A stretch of 64,000 bases of DNA from Nonomuraea guangzhouensis (lineage in GTDB: Bacteria > Actinomycetota > Actinomycetes > Streptosporangiales > Streptosporangiaceae), in the NCBI RefSeq assembly GCF_019396345.1, contig NZ_JAHKRM010000035.1:1-64000 (forward strand). The letters are read 5' to 3'. Position 1 is the stretch's first letter. Each line of letters opens with the position of its first letter. The notes below the pieces were generated by a model. The model searched no databases. It saw only the letters and a list, made by a program, of their open reading frames with translations, and had not been told where the DNA came from. Shown here one piece after another: positions 60,069 to 64,000 of the stretch. The position numbers and the translations under genes were made by a program.

Positions 60069-61262
60069 ATGGGTGACGTCGCGGTTGCTTTTCACGAGTT
60101 GAGTTTCGTCCCCGAGGGGGACGAGGTGGTGGTCGGCAGGGTCGATGCCGATTCGTACGCGGTCCTGCCCGCCGACGGCGCCGCCCTGCTGCGCGAGATG
60201 ACCAGAGGCGTGCCCCCCGAACGCGCCGCGCGCTGGTACGAGGACACCTACGGCGAGCCCGTCGACATCGAGGAGTTCCTGGAGACCCTGCATGAGCTGG
60301 GGTTCGTGCGTACCTCGGTCGCGCCGGAGCAGGCCGGGACGGGACGTCTCCCGCTGCGCGGGCTCGGCCGGGCGGTGTTCTCCCCGCTCGCCTGGATCGG
60401 CTACGCCGCGGTGTTCGCCCTCGCGGTGCTGGCCGTCGTCGGCGATCCGGCGCTCGCGCCGAGTCCCGGGCACATTTTCTTCACCGATTCGCTGCTCGTC
60501 GTGCAGCTCGGGATAACGTTCGGGCAGCTGCCGTTGATATTTTTGCACGAAGCATTTCACACACTTGCCGGCCGGCGGCTCGGGCTGCACAGCCGGCTCG
60601 GTGTCAGCAACAGATATCTGTACATTGTTTTCGAAACGCGTATGAACGGGCTGCTGAGCGTTCCGCGGGCGAAAAGATATTTGCCGTTCCTGGCCGGGAT
60701 GGCGTGCGACGTGGTGGTGTTCGCGATTCTCGAACTGGTCGCGGACGCCACCCGGCAACCGGACGGCGATTTCTCGCTGATCGGCCGGATCGCGCTGGCG
60801 TTCGCGTACACCGTGGTGATGCGCTTCGCCTGGCAGTTCCAGCTCTACATGCGCACCGACCTCTACTACGTCTTCGCCACCGCGCTCAACTGCCACGACC
60901 TGCACGAGGCCAGCACGGCGTTGCTGCGCAACCGCATCTGGCGGCTGCTCGGCCGGACCCGGCGGCTCGTCGACGAGCAGCAGTGGACCGAGCACGACCG
61001 TCGCGTGGGCCGCTGGTACGGGCCCTTCATCGTGCTCGGCGTCACCGTCATGCTGCTGATCGCCGTGCTCGGCTCCGTGCCCGTCGTCGTGCAGTACGTC
61101 CAGACCGCGGCGCACGGCATGCGGCAGGGGCCGCTGCATCCGGCGTTCTGGGACGGGGTGCTGGGGCTGGCACTCGTGGCCATCGCGTTCGTCCTTCCGG
61201 CCTGCCTGGCCCGGCGCAAGCGCAGGCGCCCGGCCTCCGTCACCACCGAGGAAGTGAGCTGA
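60069..61262 (+). CDS. PqqD-like domain fused to an HExxH membrane protease
   Basis: A 397-aa protein from ATG 60069 (GGAG 7 bases before). Residues about 8-82 (LPADGAALLREMTRGVPPERAARWYEDTYGEPVDIEEFLETLHELGFV) fit a PqqD/RRE-type leader-peptide-binding domain. A membrane part of six or more TM helices carries FLHEAFHTLAGRRLGLHSRLGVS, with HEAFH at 160-164, as in M50-like proteases of RiPP clusters. It could bind the precursor and cleave it at the membrane. Confidence 0.75.
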   Translation: MGDVAVAFHELSFVPEGDEVVVGRVDADSYAVLPADGAALLREMTRGVPPERAARWYEDTYGEPVDIEEFLETLHELGFVRTSVAPEQAGTGRLPLRGLGRAVFSPLAWIGYAAVFALAVLAVVGDPALAPSPGHIFFTDSLLVVQLGITFGQLPLIFLHEAFHTLAGRRLGLHSRLGVSNRYLYIVFETRMNGLLSVPRAKRYLPFLAGMACDVVVFAILELVADATRQPDGDFSLIGRIALAFAYTVVMRFAWQFQLYMRTDLYYVFATALNCHDLHEASTALLRNRIWRLLGRTRRLVDEQQWTEHDRRVGRWYGPFIVLGVTVMLLIAVLGSVPVVVQYVQTAAHGMRQGPLHPAFWDGVLGLALVAIAFVLPACLARRKRRRPASVTTEEVS

Positions 61263-61263
61263 C

Positions 61264-63327
61264 ATGCGTCACCTGTGGATCGTCGGCGACCGCCGGGCCG
61301 ACCGGCTGCGCGCCGCCGCCGAGTACGGACCCGGGATCGTCGCCGGGTGCCATCGGCGGCTGCGTGGTCCCTACACCGGGGTCGACACGGTGCTGCACGC
61401 GGTGCTCCCCGAGGCGTTCGCGCGGTGGCCGGAGCTGGTCGAGCGGCATCGGATCGCGTTGCTGTACGGCATTCCCGAGCTGGCCGAGGTGATCGGGGCG
61501 GGGCCGAGGCAGCTGGCGTTCACCGGGCCGTTCGAGCAGCGGACCCGGTTCTACGGGGCGCAGATGATCCGGTGCATGAATCAGGGGATCGTGACGTTCC
61601 TGACCGAGTACGCACGGCTGGCGCGAACACCTCTGGTGGTGGTCTTCGACGACCTGCACGCGGCCGAGGAGACGACGCAGGAGCTGGTCGCGTTGCTGCT
61701 GCGGCGGGCGGATCCGGCGGCGCTGCGCGTGGTGGCCGGCGGCCGGCGCGACGGTCTCGGCGATCAGCTTTCGGCGGCGCTGACCCGTCACGCCGACATG
61801 GTCGCCGCCACGCCCTCGCCTGCTTCAGCGGGGAAACCGGCTGATAACGAGCTGGTTCGGGCGTTCGTGGCGGCCGACGGGGTCAGCGACGACCCGGCGG
61901 AGATCGCCGCGTATGACGCCGCGGACGCGGGGCTGCGGCGTGAGCTGCACGACCGGCGGGCCGCCGAGCTGGTCCCGGGCGCCGGCTCCGGGCTCAGAAT
62001 GGGGGCGATCCCCTATCACCTCGAACGCGGCGGCGACCCCGGCGGGCGCGGACGGGAGGCGCTGTGCGACGCGCTGAAGCTCAGCGCCGAGATCGGGTTC
62101 TCGGCCGCGACCGTCGACTTCGGCCTGCGCGGCAGGGAGGTGACCGACCCGGACGCCTGCCCGGACGACTTCCGGCTGTTCACCTCGCTGGCGGCGAACG
62201 CGCTGGTGCCCCTGCACCGTCCCGACGAGGCGTACGCGCTGTACATGGATCTGCGCACCCGCTACACCGACGCGCGGGCCCACATGATCACCAGTTACGG
62301 CATCGCCATGCTGTACACGAGGTTCTTCACGCCCCGCGACCACGAGACGGCACTCGCCTGGCAGAACAACGCGGTCGCGATCTCCGCCCTGCTGCCCGAC
62401 CCCGGGGAGCGCACCACGCGCCAGGTGTTCAACGACAACGCGCTCGCGCTGATCGAGATGCACCGCGGCAACCTCGACCGCGGGCTGGACCTGATCGAGG
62501 CGGGCATCGCCCGGCTGGACCAGGAGCTGACGCCCGACGACTGGGTGGTGCACCGCTCCCAGCTCCTCTACAACAAGACCCGGCTGCTGGCCGCGCTCGG
62601 GCGGCACGAGGAGGCCTACGAGGGCTTCACGAAGCTGATCGAGATGGACCCGTACTACACCGACTACCTCAGCGAGCGCGCCAGGATCTCCCGCCGCCGC
62701 GGCGACCTGGCAGCCGCGCTGGACGATTACGACCGCGCGGTCGCCCTGGCGCCGCCGTACCCCGAGCTCCATTACAACCGGGGGACGTGCCGGGCTGAGG
62801 CGGGGGACGTCTCCGAAGCGCTGGCGGACTTCGGCTACGTGCTGGAGATGGAGCCCGATGACGTGCCCACCCTGTTCCGGCGCGCGGAGCTGCTGTTCGA
62901 CGCTGGCGATCTGACGGCGGCCGAGGCCGATGTGACGGCCGGGCTGGCGGTACGGCCCGGCGACGCCGAACTGCTGTGCCTGCAGGGGATGATCGCGCTG
63001 GAACGCGATGAGACGGAGCGGGCGGCGGATCGGCTGGACGCGGCGCTCGTGGCCGCGCCCGACTACGCGGCGGCGCTGGTCAACCGGGCGGTGGCCAGGT
63101 TCAGGCTCGGCCGTCCCGACGGGGCCGTCGACGACCTGACGCGGGCGCTGGAACTGCTCGGGGACGATCCGGATCTGCTGCTGAACCGCGGCCTCGCGCA
63201 TGAGGCGGCGGGCCGGCCCCGGCAGGCGGTGGACGACTTCGACGCGGCCATGTCCCTGCCCGGCGCCGACACGGCGGAGCTGGAGCCCGCCCGCGAACGC
63301 TGCGGCAGACTCCTGGCCGGGGTGTGA
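61264..63327 (+). CDS. TPR protein with degenerate NTPase-like N-terminus
   Basis: A 687-aa protein, 1 bp after the protease stop. The N-terminal 300 residues include TPLVVVFDDLHAAEETTQELVALLLRR, like the Walker B region of MalT-type ATPases, but no Walker A P-loop is present. From about 380 onward come TPR repeats (YEGFTKLIEMDPYYTDYLSERARISRRRGDLAAALDDYDRAVALAPPYPELHYNRG...). Probably a scaffold for the peptide-modifying complex; function unproven. Confidence 0.75.
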   Translation: MRHLWIVGDRRADRLRAAAEYGPGIVAGCHRRLRGPYTGVDTVLHAVLPEAFARWPELVERHRIALLYGIPELAEVIGAGPRQLAFTGPFEQRTRFYGAQMIRCMNQGIVTFLTEYARLARTPLVVVFDDLHAAEETTQELVALLLRRADPAALRVVAGGRRDGLGDQLSAALTRHADMVAATPSPASAGKPADNELVRAFVAADGVSDDPAEIAAYDAADAGLRRELHDRRAAELVPGAGSGLRMGAIPYHLERGGDPGGRGREALCDALKLSAEIGFSAATVDFGLRGREVTDPDACPDDFRLFTSLAANALVPLHRPDEAYALYMDLRTRYTDARAHMITSYGIAMLYTRFFTPRDHETALAWQNNAVAISALLPDPGERTTRQVFNDNALALIEMHRGNLDRGLDLIEAGIARLDQELTPDDWVVHRSQLLYNKTRLLAALGRHEEAYEGFTKLIEMDPYYTDYLSERARISRRRGDLAAALDDYDRAVALAPPYPELHYNRGTCRAEAGDVSEALADFGYVLEMEPDDVPTLFRRAELLFDAGDLTAAEADVTAGLAVRPGDAELLCLQGMIALERDETERAADRLDAALVAAPDYAAALVNRAVARFRLGRPDGAVDDLTRALELLGDDPDLLLNRGLAHEAAGRPRQAVDDFDAAMSLPGADTAELEPARERCGRLLAGV

Positions 63328-63330
63328 CCG

Positions 63331-64000
63331 ATGCCCCCTGCCTTCGAGCCGCACGGCCGGCGCGTGAACGGCGAGGCTCATCACCTTCGTGAGGCGCTCG
63401 TTCCGCGAGACCGCTTCCGCGATGCGCTGGCCACCGTCGCCACGGCCGTGTCAGTGGCCGCGACGTTCGACGAGGGCGGCCGCCCGCGCATGGTGACCAT
63501 CGGGTCGCTCTGCTCGCTCTCGCTCGACCCTCCGCTCGTGCTGTTCTGCCTGGCCAAGGACGCGGGGTCGCACGCGGTGTTCTGCTCGGCGGCGCGTTTC
63601 GCGGTCACCGTGCTGGCCGAGGACCAGGCGGACGTGGCCCGCCGCTGCGCGGGTCCACGCCAGGCGCGTACGGCCGTGCCGTACGCGCTGATGGACGAAC
63701 TGCCCGTGGTGCCCGGAGCGCTGGCCCATCTGTCGTGCTCCGTGCACGCGCTGGTGGCGGGCGGCGACCACACGATCGTCATCGGCCTGGTGCGGCGAGT
63801 GGCCGTCTACGGCGGTTCTCCGCTGCTGTATCACCAGCGCGACTTCCACGGACTCGGCGCCCCATGGGGGCTCGTGACGGACACCGAGTCGGGAATCACG
63901 AAGGGCGCGCCTGGGGGATGCGGGGACGCGGCTTCACGAGGGTTCGGGGACGACGCGTCAGGGGGGTTCGGGGACGAGGCCGAACCGCTGTGCGAGGAGC
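63331..64000 (+). CDS. Flavin-reductase-like (FMN-binding split barrel) protein, 3' end outside window
   Basis: The frame is open from ATG 63331 to the window end (at least 223 aa). ALATVATAVSVAATFDEGGRPRMVTIGSLCSLSLDPPLVLFCLAKDAGSHAVFCSAARFAVTVLAEDQADVARRCAG is the flavin-reductase domain (HpaC/DIM6 type, TxxS...PPL...SxS...). Later GGDHTIVIGLVRRV and LLYHQRDFHGLG close it. The tail is Gly/Asp-rich. It may supply reduced flavin or oxidise a residue of the precursor peptide; context only. Confidence 0.8.
   Translation, partial: MPPAFEPHGRRVNGEAHHLREALVPRDRFRDALATVATAVSVAATFDEGGRPRMVTIGSLCSLSLDPPLVLFCLAKDAGSHAVFCSAARFAVTVLAEDQADVARRCAGPRQARTAVPYALMDELPVVPGALAHLSCSVHALVAGGDHTIVIGLVRRVAVYGGSPLLYHQRDFHGLGAPWGLVTDTESGITKGAPGGCGDAASRGFGDDASGGFGDEAEPLCEE

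Overview
The window reads as chromosomal DNA from a GC-rich filamentous actinomycete. The support is the pervasive G/C third codon positions, GTG/TTG starts, leaderless-looking promoters, GntR/DUF2637/CU044_5270-type families and NarL- and OmpR-type two-component pairs. A Streptosporangiales host (Nonomuraea/Streptosporangium-like) is a guess from gene style only. No rRNA, intact tRNA or CRISPR array was seen.

0-11 kb is an accessory zone full of relics: an IS5-type transposase end that cuts into a regulator gene, a decayed GNAT acetyltransferase, a frameshifted aminoglycoside-phosphotransferase-like gene coupled to a protein with three tandem GntR DNA-binding domains, and a two-small-gene plus GntR module. 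Next comes a clearly lower-GC convergent pair: a 2-TM small protein and a 1311-aa HSP90-like (GHKL) ATPase. These two share a short G/Q-rich motif of the kind that links effectors to their regulators in bacterial conflict systems. A degenerate IS630 follows.

11-22.8 kb lies between two 166-bp direct repeats that carry the 3' end of a tRNA (possible attachment-site scars). It holds an OmpR-type two-component system, a secreted protein, a DUF2637 gene fragment with a 38-bp perfect palindrome, a second copy of the GntR/two-small-gene module, and an IS21 helper relic. It ends in the most interesting locus: a Crp-type cNMP-binding regulator, a class III nucleotide-cyclase-like protein, a P-loop NTPase, a coiled-coil-like partner, and a convergent membrane protein resembling the Pycsar TM effector. 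The cyclase tail and the NTPase N-terminus carry the same unusual motif, which suggests a cyclic-nucleotide defence or self/non-self system.

22.8-42.4 kb is more ordinary: DUF6326, two NarL-type two-component pairs, an XRE/membrane-protein pair, a DUF2306 protein, a DUF4246 dioxygenase whose 5' end abuts an IS66 relic, an AraC regulator, a DHFR-like reductase, a 14-repeat WD40 nSTAND protein, DUF2637, a PadR/membrane pair and an ECF sigma factor/CU044_5270 pair.

42.4-59.7 kb holds a MoxR ATPase/vWA-metallopeptidase-like operon with a leader peptide, DUF1062, an ABC exporter, RCC1-type and ricin-type secreted proteins, and a CseA/CseB/CseC-like envelope-stress cascade downstream of an SGNH plus acyltransferase-3 pair. 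Likely OmpR-type direct-repeat operators occur at two flanking promoters. An SPFH protein and an arginase-fold protein with an altered metal site follow.

59.9-64 kb looks like the start of an unclassified RiPP-type cluster: a 33-aa Cys-rich-tailed peptide, an attenuator hairpin, a PqqD-like/HExxH membrane protease, a TPR protein and a flavin-reductase-like enzyme cut by the window end.
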